From contig NZ_CP083582.1 of assembly GCF_020091585.1 (NCBI RefSeq), positions 3,720,001-3,784,000 on the forward strand: a stretch of 64,000 bases of DNA, written 5' to 3'. Origin of the DNA: Kovacikia minuta CCNUW1. Lineage in GTDB: Bacteria; Cyanobacteriota; Cyanobacteriia; Leptolyngbyales; Leptolyngbyaceae. How positions within the stretch are numbered: the first letter of the stretch is position 1; the number at the start of each line of letters is the position of its first letter. The translations under genes and the position numbers were made by a program. Under the pieces are notes generated by a model that was not told the DNA's origin, did not search any database, and worked only from the letters and a program-made list of their open reading frames with translations. Below, in pieces: positions 36,606-45,695 of the stretch.

Positions 36606-37784
36606 TCACTGACTTTTCGCTGGCTGCTGCCTCTGACTTTGGGATTTAGTTTGCTCCTGTGCCTGCTGTTGTTGCATGTTGGGCAGGCAATCTGGAGCCT
36701 CTGGCAGGCTCATTTTAATCAACCAGGAACTCTCCTTCCCTTACCGGGTCAGTTTAGACCGAGCGCCGTCTGGCAAATTGTAAAAGGCTTGTTGCTGCCG
36801 CAAACCCAACTGCCCGTTCCATTTTTGGGAGCAGCACTAGTGTTAGTGGGTGTAATTGCCTTTCTGGTGTATCCCAGACGCCTGCTAAATGCGATCGCTG
36901 CCATCCTGAGTGTTGGATTTGGGTTTATACTGGCTGCCCACTGGGACAAGCTGTTACTGTCCATCCATCCGACTGCATTTCAAGCAACCGATCCCCTATT
37001 CGATAAAGATATTGGCTTTTACCTCTTCTCCTTGCCCCTGTGGGAACTGGCGGAATTTTGGTTGACTGGAATCCTACTCTACAGTCTGATGGCTGTAGCG
37101 CTGATTTACTTACTGGCGGGAGAAAGTTTGGGTTCGGCGTGGTTTCCAGGCTTTTCGCTGCCACAAAGACGCCATTTGAGCGGTTTGGGGGGAGGCTTGG
37201 TACTGGTGATTGGGCTAAGTTACTGGCTCAGTCGTTATGAACTGCTTTACTCGCCTCGTGGCGTAACTTTTGGCGCAAGCTACACCGATGTCAGTGTTCA
37301 GCTACCCGCTAACACAGGACTGAGTCTTTTAGCAGTGGCGATCGCAAGTTTCTTACTTTGGAGAGCGTTTCTATGGAAGCCCCAACGGCAACGGCGCTTC
37401 TTTCAACCGTCAAAACGGGCAAAGCAGCCAAGTTCCTACACGCTGATTGTATTTTTGGGTTATCTCGCGATCGCCGTCACCCTTGGTTCCATCGTCCCGA
37501 TCGTGGTGCAACGTCTCGTGGTGCAGCCGAACGAACTGGCACGGGAACAGCCGTTTATTCAGCACACGATCGCGCTCACTAGAAAAGCATTCGATCTGGA
37601 AGATATTGATGTCGAAACCTTTGATCCGCAGAATGCGCTGACCTATGCAGACCTTCAGAAAAACGAGTTGACCGTCCGCAATATTCGTTTGTGGGATACC
37701 CGTCCCCTATTGGAAACGAACCGTCAACTCCAGCAAATTCGCCTCTACTATCGGTTTTTTGATGCCGATATCGATCGCTACACA

Positions 37785-37845
37785 ATTAAGGCAGAAGGCA
37801 GAGGGCAGAAGGCAGAGGGCAGAAGGCAGGAGGCAGAAGTTTTGC
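37785..37845 (+). repeat. GGCAGAG/GGCAGAA array in UPF0182 gene
   Basis: Seven units encode [18 protein letters not shown] in frame, between the periplasmic segments RYTI and LPLGRQQVL. Confidence 0.8.
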
Positions 37846-38417
37846 CTTTGGGGAGGCAGCAAGTGTTGATTGCGGCTCGCGAGTTAGACTATGGCGCTGT
37901 GCCGGATGTGGCAAAAACCTGGGTAAATGAACATCTGGTTTATACCCACGGTTATGGGTTCACACTTACTCCGGTAAATAAAGTTGCCCCAGGGGGACTC
38001 CCCGATTACTTTGTCAGAGATATTGGCACAGAAGCAGGCACCCCTGGAGCGGGAAGGCTAATTACTTCCAGTGAACAAATTCGTGCCAGCATCCCCATTG
38101 GTTATCCCCGGATTTACTTCGGTGAGATTACTGATACCTACATCATGACGAACACCAAAGTTCAAGAGTTGGACTATCCCAGTGGCAATGACAATATTTA
38201 TAACATCTATGACGGGTTGGGAGGGGTAGATATTGGCTCCCTGTGGCAGCGATGGCTGTTTGCCATTTATTTGAGAGATTGGCAGATGGTGTTCACCGAT
38301 AATTTCAATGCTCAAACGAAGCTGCTGTTTCGGCGCAACATTAACCAACGGATTCGGGCGATCGCTCCATTCCTGACCTACGACCAAGATCCCTATCTGG
38401 TGGTGGCAGATGCGGGC

Positions 38418-38506
38418 GCAGAGGCAGGCAGGCAGAAGGCAGAAGGCAGAAGGCAGGAGGCAGAAGGGAAAAATTCGAAACTCAAAACTCAAAATTCAAA
38501 ACTGAC
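38418..38506 (+). repeat. GGCAGAA plus AACTCAAAA array in UPF0182 gene
   Basis: GGCAGAA/GGCAGGA units are followed by ACTCAAA/TTCAAAA units, in frame, encoding [15 protein letters not shown] then [11 protein letters not shown]. Same module order as elsewhere. Confidence 0.8.
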
Positions 38507-39404
38507 TCAAAACTATCTCTACTGGATCGTGGATGCGTACACAACCAGCGATCGCTATCCCTACTCAGCCCCTGCCCAACATCTATCCCCTGGGCAATCT
38601 GGCTCGTTTAACTACATCCGCAATTCAGTCAAGGTTGTGATTGATGCTTACAACGGTTCAGTCAACTTCTACGTCGCCGATGCGGATGATCCAATTATTC
38701 AAAGCTGGTCGGCAATCTTTCCAGGTCTATTCAAGCCTCTGAGCGCGATGCCAGCGGCATTGCAGGAACATATTCGTTATCCCCAGGATTTGTTTAGAGT
38801 TCAATCTGAACAACTCATGGTCTATCACATGACTGATCCACAAGTATTCTACAACCGGGAAGATCAGTGGCAGGTGCCAACCGAAATTTACGACAACAAA
38901 CCGCAGTTGGTAGAACCCTACTACCTGATCATGAATTTGCCGACGACAACCAAAGCAGAAGAATTCATTCTGCTGCTGCCCTACACCCCCAAGCAACGAA
39001 CCAACCTGACTGCATGGCTGGCATCCCGTTCAGATGGCAAGGACTATGGTACATCGTTGCTCTATCGCTTCCCCAAACAACAGCTTGTCTTTGGTACCCA
39101 GCAAATTGAAGCCCGGATTAATCAAGATCCAGTCATTTCCCAGCAGATTTCCCTCTGGAACCGTCAGGGATCGCGGGCAGTCCAGGGCAATCTACTGGTG
39201 ATTCCGATTGATCAGTCTTTGCTTTATGTGGAACCGCTTTATCTGGAGGCAGCCCAAAACAGCCTCCCCACGCTGGTACGCGTCATTGTTGCTTACGAAA
39301 ACCGGATCGTTATGGCAGAAACGCTAGAACAGGCACTAAGAGCTGTTTTCCAACCTCAGAAACCAACGACTCCAGCGATCGTGCGTCCAGTAGTGGAGTG
39401 ATAA

Positions 39405-39540
39405 CCAGGTGTCAGGTGGTAGGTGTCAGGTGTCAGGGAATCATCAACTTGCCCTCTGCCCTCGTTCTGAGCGCTCACGCCGAAGTCTGCCTCCTGCCCT
39501 CTGCTCAGTACCTTCTGCCTTCTGCCTTTCGCCATCCTAT
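39405..39540. repeat. GGTGTCA and CTTCTGC arrays before the mannosidase gene
   Basis: AGGTGTC/GGTGGTA units are followed by CCCTCTG/CTTCTGC units. They lie between the UPF0182 stop and the ATG at 39554, leaving about 14 bases of ordinary sequence for a ribosome site. Confidence 0.75.
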
Positions 39541-39553
39541 AACCGTTGAACCG

Positions 39554-42500
39554 ATGGATTTAACTTCTTCCAGTCCTATTTCTGAAGCAATTACCCGTCT
39601 GCGCGCCCTGACCCAGGTCAGTATTCAGGCCGGGTGGCGGTTTTGGGATGGGGATCTTGCGATCGACGAAATATCTCAACCAGAAACCTGGCAAACCGGA
39701 GCGATCGCAGCGCTCAACGCCAAAGGGCATCTTGCCTGGGCAAAAGGTCACAAGGTGCGCTGGTTTTATCAAACCATTACCGTTCCCGCTGACCTCCAGG
39801 GTTATCCATTGCAAGGATTAAGCCTGCGAATTGGGCTGACCTGGTGGGCGGAAGTGGCACAAATATTTGTCAATGGGCAGGAGGTACAGGAAGGCGACCT
39901 GTTTGACTGCTCTACCCGATTGTTGCTGAGTCAAGCAGTCAAACCCGGAGAGGAATTTGCGATCGCCCTCCGTCTGATCAGTCCCGGTCACGATGATGGT
40001 GCCCTCGTCCGCTCCCTCTGCCTCTACGAAGCCCCCGATCCCAGAAATCGGGTTTCTTTCAGCTTGGACAACGAGATCCCAGCACCTTTGGAGCAGAAAC
40101 CCGATTTCTTAGCCCCCGAACCCGGCTTCATCGCCGACGAACTCGCCGTCCTGCAACTTTATCTAGAAACCTTCGCCCCCGAAAAACTAGAATTCCTCGC
40201 CGAAACCATCTCCCAAATCGACTGGTCACTCCTCCCCACACCCCACACCCCACACCCCACACCCCAATCTCCACACCCCACACCCCACACCCCACACCCC
40301 ACACCCCCTTCCCGCCTTACCTTTGACCAAAGTTTGGCCGCCCTCCGCGATCGCCTCCTCCCCCTCTCCGATTTCATCAAGCAACGAACGATCAAACTGC
40401 TCGGTCATGCCCACCTGGATATGGCGTGGCTCTGGCCAATCAGCGAAACCTGGACAGCCGCAGAGCGCACCTTTGAATCAGTTCTGAAGCTCCAGCAGGA
40501 TTTTCCCGAATTGATCTTTTGCCATTCCACCCCGGCCCTCTATGAGTGGATCGAGCAGAATCGCCCGGAACTCTTCCAGCGCATTCAGCAACAGGTCAAA
40601 GCGGGGGTGTGGGAACCCATCGGCGGCATCTGGGTGGAACCGGAGCTAAATCTCATTAGCGGTGAGTCGATCGCCCGTCACATCCTCTACGGTCAGCGCT
40701 ACTTTCAGGAGAAGTTTGGCAGCATCAGCCCGATCGCCTGGTTGCCCGATAGTTTTGGCTTCACCTGGCAACTGCCCCAACTTTTGAAGCAGGGAGGGAT
40801 CGATTACTTCGTCACCCAAAAACTGCGCTGGAACGATACGACGAAGTTTCCCTACGAAGTCTTCAAGTGGCAATCCCCTGATGGAACAGAGATTTTCAGT
40901 CTGATGTCGGGTCCCATTGGAGAAGGCATTGACCCCGTTAAAATGGCGACCTACGCCTGTGAATGGGAATCAAAGACGGGCATTCCCACATCCCTCTGGC
41001 TTCCCGGTGTGGGCGATCATGGTGGTGGTCCTACCCGCGACATGCTAGAAGTGGCAAGACGCTGGCAACAATCACCCTTCTTTCCCCAGTTGGAATTTAC
41101 GAGCGCGTTGGAGTATTTGCGGGAGATTGAGAAGGCAGGAGGAAAGGGTGTGGAGAGTGGGGTGTGGGGTTTGGGGGTGGAAGATGGAGATTTAGGGTTG
41201 AATGGAGCGATCGAGCCTTTGAGCATCAACGCTGAATCTCAAAGTATCAACCACGAATCTCAAAGTATCAGCGATGAATCTCAAATCATCAACGCTGAAC
41301 CTCAGAACATCAACGCTGAACCTCAGAACATCAACGACGAATCTCAAACATTAGCGCTTGAATCCCAAAGTATTAGCGCTGAACCTCAAGCATTAAAGCG
41401 TGAACCTCTAAGTATCAGCGATGAAGCTCAAACATTAAAGCGTGAACCTCTAAGTATTAACGATGAACCTCAGACTATCTTGAATGATGCTCAGAACAAC
41501 AGTCTTCTCACACCCCACACCCCACACCCCACACCCCACTACAACACCCCTCCTACCTGGAACTCCGACCTCTACCTGGAATTCCATCGCGGCTGCTATA
41601 CCACCCACGCCGATCAGAAATGGTGGAACCGACGATGTGAACAATGGCTCTATGTGGCTGAGGTGTATGCTTCCTGCGCTACGATTGCTGCTGATACTCC
41701 CTACCCCAAAGCCAAGCTCGAAATGGCATGGAAGCAGGTGCTATTTAATCAATTTCACGATATTCTTCCCGGTTCTGCCATTCAAGAAGTGTTTGAAGAT
41801 GCAGACCAAGCCTGGAGGAGCGCTGGTGCTGAAGCTGTGAATATTATGCATGAAGCACTGAAAGCGATCGCCGCTCAAATTTCTCTCCCTCCTCCCCCCC
41901 ATCCCAACGCCAGAGCGGTTGTTGTTTTCAATCCCTCTAGTTGGGAGCGAACGGCGATCGTTGATACTTCGCTTTCAGAACGCTTCACAACAGATGCGGA
42001 AATGCTGGCAGCCTACGAAAAATATGGGCAGGATGGTTGGTATCCCTGGCAGATTTGCGCTTTCGACGGTCAGGAAGTCGAAGCTCCCTACTGCTCTTTT
42101 CGCAAGGCTCCTGATTCTTACGGTTGGGGCTTAACCTTTCTCGCTGAAAACATCCCTGCACTCGGCTACCGCTGTTTCTGGATGTATCCTCGTTTAAATC
42201 GACGTGCTGGGAAGATCCCTGACGATCGACGAACTCTAGAGAATAAATTCCTGCGCGTCACGATCAATCCAACCACAGGTGATCTGGCAAGCATTTACGA
42301 CAAAGTTAATCAACGCGAAGTCCTCAATGGTGCGGGCAATCAACTCCAAGCCTTTCGTGATGAGGGGCAATACTGGGATGCCTGGAATATTGACCCAAGT
42401 TATGAAAGCCATCCTTTACCACCCACTGAACTCATCAGCATTAGTCCTTCTGATCAACTGTGTGTTGGTGGAACACGACTTCACAACTCATTAGTAGCAA

Positions 42501-43300
42501 GCATTTCAGTTGAGCGCAAAATTGGTCAATCCGTTTTTATGCAGACTTATATGCTTGAACGGGAATCTCCAGTTCTAAAAATTCAAACTAGCGTGGATTG
42601 GAAGGAACCCCATATTTTAGTCAAAGCAGCGTTTCCATTGAATTTAGAGGCAGATTATACAACCTATGAGATTCCCTGTGGAGTGATTCAACGGACAACG
42701 AAACCGGAGAGCGCAGCTGAAAAAGCCCAGTGGGAGGTTCCGGCGATGCATTGGGCAGATCTTAGCGACGGCAAGTATGGGGTTAGTTTGTTGAATGACT
42801 GTAAATACGGCTACGATGCAAAACCGAATCAGCTTCGATTAGCGCTACTGCGAGGTTCTGAGTTTCCCGACCCAGAAGCCGACAAAGGGCACCACTCGTT
42901 CACCTATGCAATTTATCCCCATGCAGGCGACTGGAAAGCCGCCCAAACGGTGCAGAAGGGGTATGAGTTAAACCTGCCCCTTCAGGCGATCGTCATTCCT
43001 GCCAATGATACTTCCCAACCCAAAACCTTACCTCCAAAAGGTTCCCTGCTCAATTTAGGAGCCAATAACCTTGTATTAACCGCGTTCAAGCAATCCGAAG
43101 ATTCACCGAACGAATGGATTTTGCGCTGCTACGAATGTCACGGAGAGTCAGCCCAATTGAATTTTCAAAGTGACCTGAACTTGAAGCTAGAGGGTCAAGT
43201 TGACTTGCTGGAGCGGGCGATCGGCCCAGATCCATCACAAACACTAAACTTTAGAATGCAACCGTGGGCGATCTCCAGCTTCAAAGTCATGACTCATTGA
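39554..43300 (+). CDS. GH38 alpha-mannosidase with repeat-derived inserts
   Basis: This is a glycoside hydrolase family 38 enzyme of about 1,248 residues. The N-terminal domain is followed by the catalytic core with the zinc-binding HAHLDMAWLW (about 285), SGESIARHILYGQRYF, and WLPDSFGF, where Asp (about residue 399) is the expected nucleophile. The later domains (WGLTFLAENIPALGYRCFW, FDEGQYWDAWNID-like) are typical. Family members release alpha-linked mannose from oligosaccharides; no signal peptide is seen, so it may act in the cytoplasm. Inserts interrupt it: a palindromic repeat (40042-40110), a PHTP array (40215-40312), a 13-copy heptapeptide repeat (41222-41494) and a second PHTP array. 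Despite these, no frame break occurs. The open frame runs upstream to 39398, but ATG 39554 fits. Confidence 0.88.
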   Translation: MDLTSSSPISEAITRLRALTQVSIQAGWRFWDGDLAIDEISQPETWQTGAIAALNAKGHLAWAKGHKVRWFYQTITVPADLQGYPLQGLSLRIGLTWWAEVAQIFVNGQEVQEGDLFDCSTRLLLSQAVKPGEEFAIALRLISPGHDDGALVRSLCLYEAPDPRNRVSFSLDNEIPAPLEQKPDFLAPEPGFIADELAVLQLYLETFAPEKLEFLAETISQIDWSLLPTPHTPHPTPQSPHPTPHTPHPTPPSRLTFDQSLAALRDRLLPLSDFIKQRTIKLLGHAHLDMAWLWPISETWTAAERTFESVLKLQQDFPELIFCHSTPALYEWIEQNRPELFQRIQQQVKAGVWEPIGGIWVEPELNLISGESIARHILYGQRYFQEKFGSISPIAWLPDSFGFTWQLPQLLKQGGIDYFVTQKLRWNDTTKFPYEVFKWQSPDGTEIFSLMSGPIGEGIDPVKMATYACEWESKTGIPTSLWLPGVGDHGGGPTRDMLEVARRWQQSPFFPQLEFTSALEYLREIEKAGGKGVESGVWGLGVEDGDLGLNGAIEPLSINAESQSINHESQSISDESQIINAEPQNINAEPQNINDESQTLALESQSISAEPQALKREPLSISDEAQTLKREPLSINDEPQTILNDAQNNSLLTPHTPHPTPHYNTPPTWNSDLYLEFHRGCYTTHADQKWWNRRCEQWLYVAEVYASCATIAADTPYPKAKLEMAWKQVLFNQFHDILPGSAIQEVFEDADQAWRSAGAEAVNIMHEALKAIAAQISLPPPPHPNARAVVVFNPSSWERTAIVDTSLSERFTTDAEMLAAYEKYGQDGWYPWQICAFDGQEVEAPYCSFRKAPDSYGWGLTFLAENIPALGYRCFWMYPRLNRRAGKIPDDRRTLENKFLRVTINPTTGDLASIYDKVNQREVLNGAGNQLQAFRDEGQYWDAWNIDPSYESHPLPPTELISISPSDQLCVGGTRLHNSLVASISVERKIGQSVFMQTYMLERESPVLKIQTSVDWKEPHILVKAAFPLNLEADYTTYEIPCGVIQRTTKPESAAEKAQWEVPAMHWADLSDGKYGVSLLNDCKYGYDAKPNQLRLALLRGSEFPDPEADKGHHSFTYAIYPHAGDWKAAQTVQKGYELNLPLQAIVIPANDTSQPKTLPPKGSLLNLGANNLVLTAFKQSEDSPNEWILRCYECHGESAQLNFQSDLNLKLEGQVDLLERAIGPDPSQTLNFRMQPWAISSFKVMTH
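40042..40110 (+). repeat. AGAAACC-family palindromic repeat inside the mannosidase gene
   Basis: CCAGAAATCGGGTTTCTTTC and GCAGAAACCCGATTTCTTAG flank about 30 bases, the same paired-palindrome plan as 7608-7693. Here it is translated (RNRVSFSL ... EQKPDFLAPEPG). Confidence 0.7.
40215..40312 (+). repeat. CACCCCACACC array inside the mannosidase gene
   Basis: About 12 CCCCACA heptamers encode PTPHTPHPTPQSPHPTP, in frame, immediately before the catalytic domain. Confidence 0.85.
41222..41494 (+). repeat. 13 tandem 21-bp units encoding a heptapeptide
   Basis: There are thirteen units of seven residues with the pattern x-(I/L)-(N/S/K)-x-E-(S/P)-(Q/L), such as SINAESQ, NINAEPQ and TLKREPL. The region is flanked by GTGTGGGGTTTGGGGG before and CACCCCACACC after, so it replaces part of a larger composite array. 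Confidence 0.9.
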
Positions 43301-43322
43301 GTAGATGTCTGCTGCTAGTTTA

Positions 43323-43562
43323 CTAAGTTGAAACTGCTCCAGGAGTGGCTAAGTTCAACAACTTTCCTTGAGTGGATTCTAAGATTACGTCGCGGATAAA
43401 GGCGCTTGCATGAAGAATTTCGATACCAATGAGTTCTCCTGCATCATTAAGTTCAGCCGTAATATTTGGGCTAATCTCAACGCTGTTTGCTTCCGATTCA
43501 TCCGAAAGCGTGACGTGCAGTACGTCTTCTGCCTCAAAGTAATTCATCCTGGTATTACTCAT
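43323..43562 (-). CDS. DUF2283 protein, probable antitoxin-like partner
   Basis: This 79-residue protein has the DUF2283 pattern: NYFEAEDVLHVTLSDE, SVEISPNITAELNDAGELIGIEIL. DUF2283 genes commonly follow a small partner gene in pairs resembling toxin-antitoxin modules. The ATG at 43562 overlaps the upstream gene's stop by eight bases (ATGAGTAA), implying translational coupling. The partner is interrupted by a stop codon. The role as an antitoxin is inference from the arrangement. Confidence 0.8.
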   Translation of the reverse strand: MSNTRMNYFEAEDVLHVTLSDESEANSVEISPNITAELNDAGELIGIEILHASAFIRDVILESTQGKLLNLATPGAVST

Positions 43563-43830
43563 TGAGTGTATATCTCCCACTTTTCAGGCGAAAGCGAATT
43601 TGCTGACGAGTTGTAGCATGAACTGTGACAGGCGTGATGCTGTCTCCAGATTCTTCGTAAGGAATGAGAACTAAACTGTCATTGTGTTTGCCAACAGCGA
43701 TGAGACGACCTGTTTCAACATCATATTATCGCTCTCTGCTATACCGCAAAATTGCCTCCATCTGCTCCAGGTCAAAGCCCCGGAGAGTTGCCCGGTATCG
43801 TAGATAGTCTGACCAAATGATGGCAGTCAT
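43555..43830 (-). pseudogene. small cyanobacterial protein paired with DUF2283, in-frame TAA
   Basis: Reading from ATG at 43830 gives MTAIIWSDYLRYRATLRGFD, then LEQMEAILRYSRER, a TAA stop (43726-43728), and YDVETGRLIAVGKHNDSLVL continuing to GRYTLNE and the natural stop. The two parts are in the same frame and total 91 codons. I recall this family as regularly preceding DUF2283 in cyanobacteria. The TAA replaces what is normally an aromatic residue. It may be an inactivated toxin-like partner, or a single substitution error. Confidence 0.7.
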
Positions 43831-43904
43831 CCGTCGCTCATCGTTGCGTCCCTGAAACCAGGTTTCTTCCTACAGGGAAAAGCTAACCTCTGACTCCTGA
43901 CCTT

Positions 43905-44036
43905 TTAATCTTCATGATCCTCAAACGGATCGTCTAAATTCTTCGCTGGCGGGCCAAAAGCGGTGTAAATCGCATATCCAGTCAGCGCAACTAGAATAAC
44001 ACCAATAGAAATATTAAGAGCTATTGCAGGTTCCAT
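43905..44036 (-). CDS. psbN: photosystem II protein PsbN
   Basis: The 43-residue product [20 protein letters not shown] plus [20 protein letters not shown] and HED is a clear PsbN. It is a single-helix thylakoid protein needed for photosystem II assembly and repair rather than a core subunit. It is divergent from psbH, the classical cyanobacterial arrangement. The gene is too short for usual ORF cut-offs. AGGAGTCA-like simple sequence lies just downstream. Confidence 0.97.
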   Translation of the reverse strand: MEPAIALNISIGVILVALTGYAIYTAFGPPAKNLDDPFEDHED

Positions 44037-44065
44037 ATCTGAGATAAATTATGAGTGCATTACCG

Positions 44066-44091
44066 TATAATGTTACAAATTGTTCGTAACA
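44066..44091 (+). promoter_or_regulatory. putative psbH promoter with inverted repeat
   Basis: TATAAT at 44066-44071 is followed at once by TGTTAC-N9-GTAACA (44071-44091), an inverted repeat at the likely transcription start, 36 bases before psbH. This could be an operator or 5' hairpin for psbH. No convincing -35 was seen. Confidence 0.4.
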
Positions 44092-44126
44092 ATAACAAGT
44101 TCTGTCGAGATAAACATAGGTGACTC

Positions 44127-44315
44127 ATGGCACAGCGGACTCGCTTGGGAGAAGCTCTAAGACCCCTGAACTCTGAATACGGTAAGGTTGTTCCCGGTTG
44201 GGGCACCACCCCAGTTATGGCAGTTTTCATGGGGCTATTTTTCGTTTTCCTGCTCATTATTCTGCAAATCTATAATTCCTCCATTGTGCTGAGCGATTTT
44301 AATGTCGGTTGGTAA
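44127..44315 (+). CDS. psbH: photosystem II protein PsbH
   Basis: The 62-residue protein is Psb[21 protein letters not shown] then [20 protein letters not shown] and [15 protein letters not shown]. It is a single-span subunit near CP47 that stabilises the QA/QB side of photosystem II. The cyanobacterial form lacks the phosphorylated N-terminal extension of plants, as here. psbN lies divergently upstream, and a terminator follows. Confidence 0.97.
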   Translation: MAQRTRLGEALRPLNSEYGKVVPGWGTTPVMAVFMGLFFVFLLIILQIYNSSIVLSDFNVGW

Positions 44316-44379
44316 AGTTCCAGCAGGTTAGCTGTTCTGCTCTAACTGTTCTGCTCTATTTGATTGACTCATCAGTGTG

Positions 44380-44403
44380 CCCCCGGCTTGTCCGGGGCTT
44401 TTT
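44380..44403 (+). terminator. psbH terminator
   Basis: CCCCGG-CTTGT-CCGGGG is followed by CTTTTTA. It is a strong GC-rich hairpin 65 bp after psbH. Confidence 0.9.
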
Positions 44404-44404
44404 A

Positions 44405-44580
44405 TGTTGGTAGGTGGTAGGAAATAGGTGGTAGGTGGTAGGGGACAGGTGTCAGGTAAGGATTAAGATAAATGTATCTCCTTCACCTCCTCACCTCCTC
44501 GCCCCATCTCCCTTCCCCACCCCCCTCCATCTCCCTTACCTCCTCCCTACCACCTACCACCTACCACCTTCCCCTCACCC
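44405..44580. repeat. GGTAGGTG and CCTCACCT/CTACCAC arrays before tatA
   Basis: GGTGGTA heptamers lie at the start, then CACCTCC and ACCACCT units at the end, so the array could fold on itself. It ends about 12 bases before the tatA start. Confidence 0.8.
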
Positions 44581-44592
44581 CGGAGCCACATC

Positions 44593-44938
44593 GTGAACAT
44601 CTTTGGAATTGGTCTGCCAGAAATGGCGGTGATTATGATCCTCGCTCTGTTAATCTTTGGACCGAAAAAACTGCCGGAAATTGGGCGCAGTTTGGGAAAG
44701 GCGATTCGTGGATTTCAGGAAGCGTCTAAGGAATTTGAGACAGAATTCAAACGAGAAGCTGAACAGCTTGAGCAACATTGTGAAGCAACCGATGGAAGCC
44801 ACCCTGGAAGAGCCTGAGCAACCAGCCCTATCCCCCGCTTCTACCGAAGTGGCTTCGGAAAATGGCGTCAACGCCACTGAACCCGTTGCAGATACTTCGT
44901 TGGAAACGGAGAAAACTACGACCGAAGTTAGTGGGTAG
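44593..44938 (+). pseudogene. tatA: TatA/E protein translocase subunit, tail frameshift
   Basis: TatA forms the twin-arginine translocation channel in plasma and thylakoid membranes. The start is the GTG at 44593, with GGAG eight bases upstream. The protein begins with a membrane helix and has the hinge and amphipathic helix FGPKKLPEIGRSLGKAIRGF, all intact. One extra A at about 44774-44775 truncates the acidic tail; the corrected tail reads VKQPMEATLEEPEQPALSP and the product is 114 residues. The truncated 74-residue form would still keep the functional core, so the gene may work either way. Confidence 0.88.
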
Positions 44939-45012
44939 CCATTTCCAGAACCCAATTTTGCTGAATAGACACGAACCTGGAAACTGAAGACTGGAAACTG
45001 GAAACTCAGCGT

Positions 45013-45502
45013 CTATCGTCGATCGCGATCCCAGCGGTAGATCGCATTCTGTAAAAGCTGAAGTCGATTTGAACCAGGATTCCGTTGCCGCTCCAGTTCT
45101 ACCAGCCGATCTGCCAAATTGTTATCCCCTCCAGCGCGATTGAGAAGTTGGCGATAGAGTTGCTTTTCCATCCCCCGATCGCTACTGGAAGAACGACGAT
45201 TCAAAAAGTAGGCAATGCCGCCAATTAAAGCAATCACGGGCACAACGTAAAGACTCCAGATAAATCCCTGAGTCACCAGAAAGGCAATGATGACCACAAT
45301 TGCAGTCGCTGCGATCGCATATCTTTTCCAGGTTTTAGACTGGGAACCCTCCATATCCGAATCACCCCGATCGGGAAGCAGGTGAGTGTATTGGGCAGCC
45401 TCAGACCACCCTGTCTCCCGATCAGAACCGCATTCAGGACAGGCACGCGCCTTGCAGGGGCACATCGGCTCCACAATTGGGACAGGTGAAGTAGTTTGAC
45501 AT
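45013..45502 (-). pseudogene. zinc-ribbon membrane protein, one frameshift
   Basis: From ATG at 45502 the frame gives MSNYFTCPNCGADVP. Removing one G from the run at 45457-45460 continues it as CKARACPECGSDRETGWSEA, a four-cysteine zinc ribbon. Two membrane helices follow (IAATAIVVIIAFLVTQGF, VVPVIALIGGIAYFL), then a C-terminal helical tail (ELERQRNPGSNRLQLLQNAI). Corrected length is about 162. Cyanobacterial proteins of this layout are of unknown function. Without the correction the ORF starts at 45474 and lacks half the ribbon. Confidence 0.75.
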
Positions 45503-45529
45503 GGTTCGCGGGGGGCAGGGGTGAGGAAT

Positions 45530-45600
45530 AGCAGGTGGTAGGTGTCAGGTGTCAGGTGGTAAGTAGGTGGTAGGTATCAGAGATAGCAGGTGTCAGGGGA
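45530..45600. repeat. GGTGGTA/GGTGTCA array
   Basis: AGGTGTC and GGTGGTA heptamers lie in the divergent spacer between the zinc-ribbon gene and pth. Confidence 0.75.
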
Positions 45601-45695
45601 GAGGGAATGAATCTCTTCTTGAGAGAACACTAGCATAATGGCTTTGGGCAGACCGATAGGGTTGCCCTTCCCTTATTGATGGGTTGAAAAGGTTC

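Larger units (their letters stand above)
36236..39401 (+). pseudogene. UPF0182 family membrane protein, frame change inside an STRR
   Basis: The corrected product is about 1,054 residues. The N-terminal part has the family's membrane segments ([58 protein letters not shown] and more). The large periplasmic part carries [39 protein letters not shown] and FYLQDPIIQ-like [15 protein letters not shown]0182 proteins are widespread in cyanobacteria and Actinobacteria and lack a known activity. The first 220 bases and the remainder are in different frames; the switch falls within a tandem-repeat block (36455-36605). Two further repeat blocks (37785-37845 and 38418-38506) are in frame. The frame is restored by removing one base or one heptamer. 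Confidence 0.85.
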
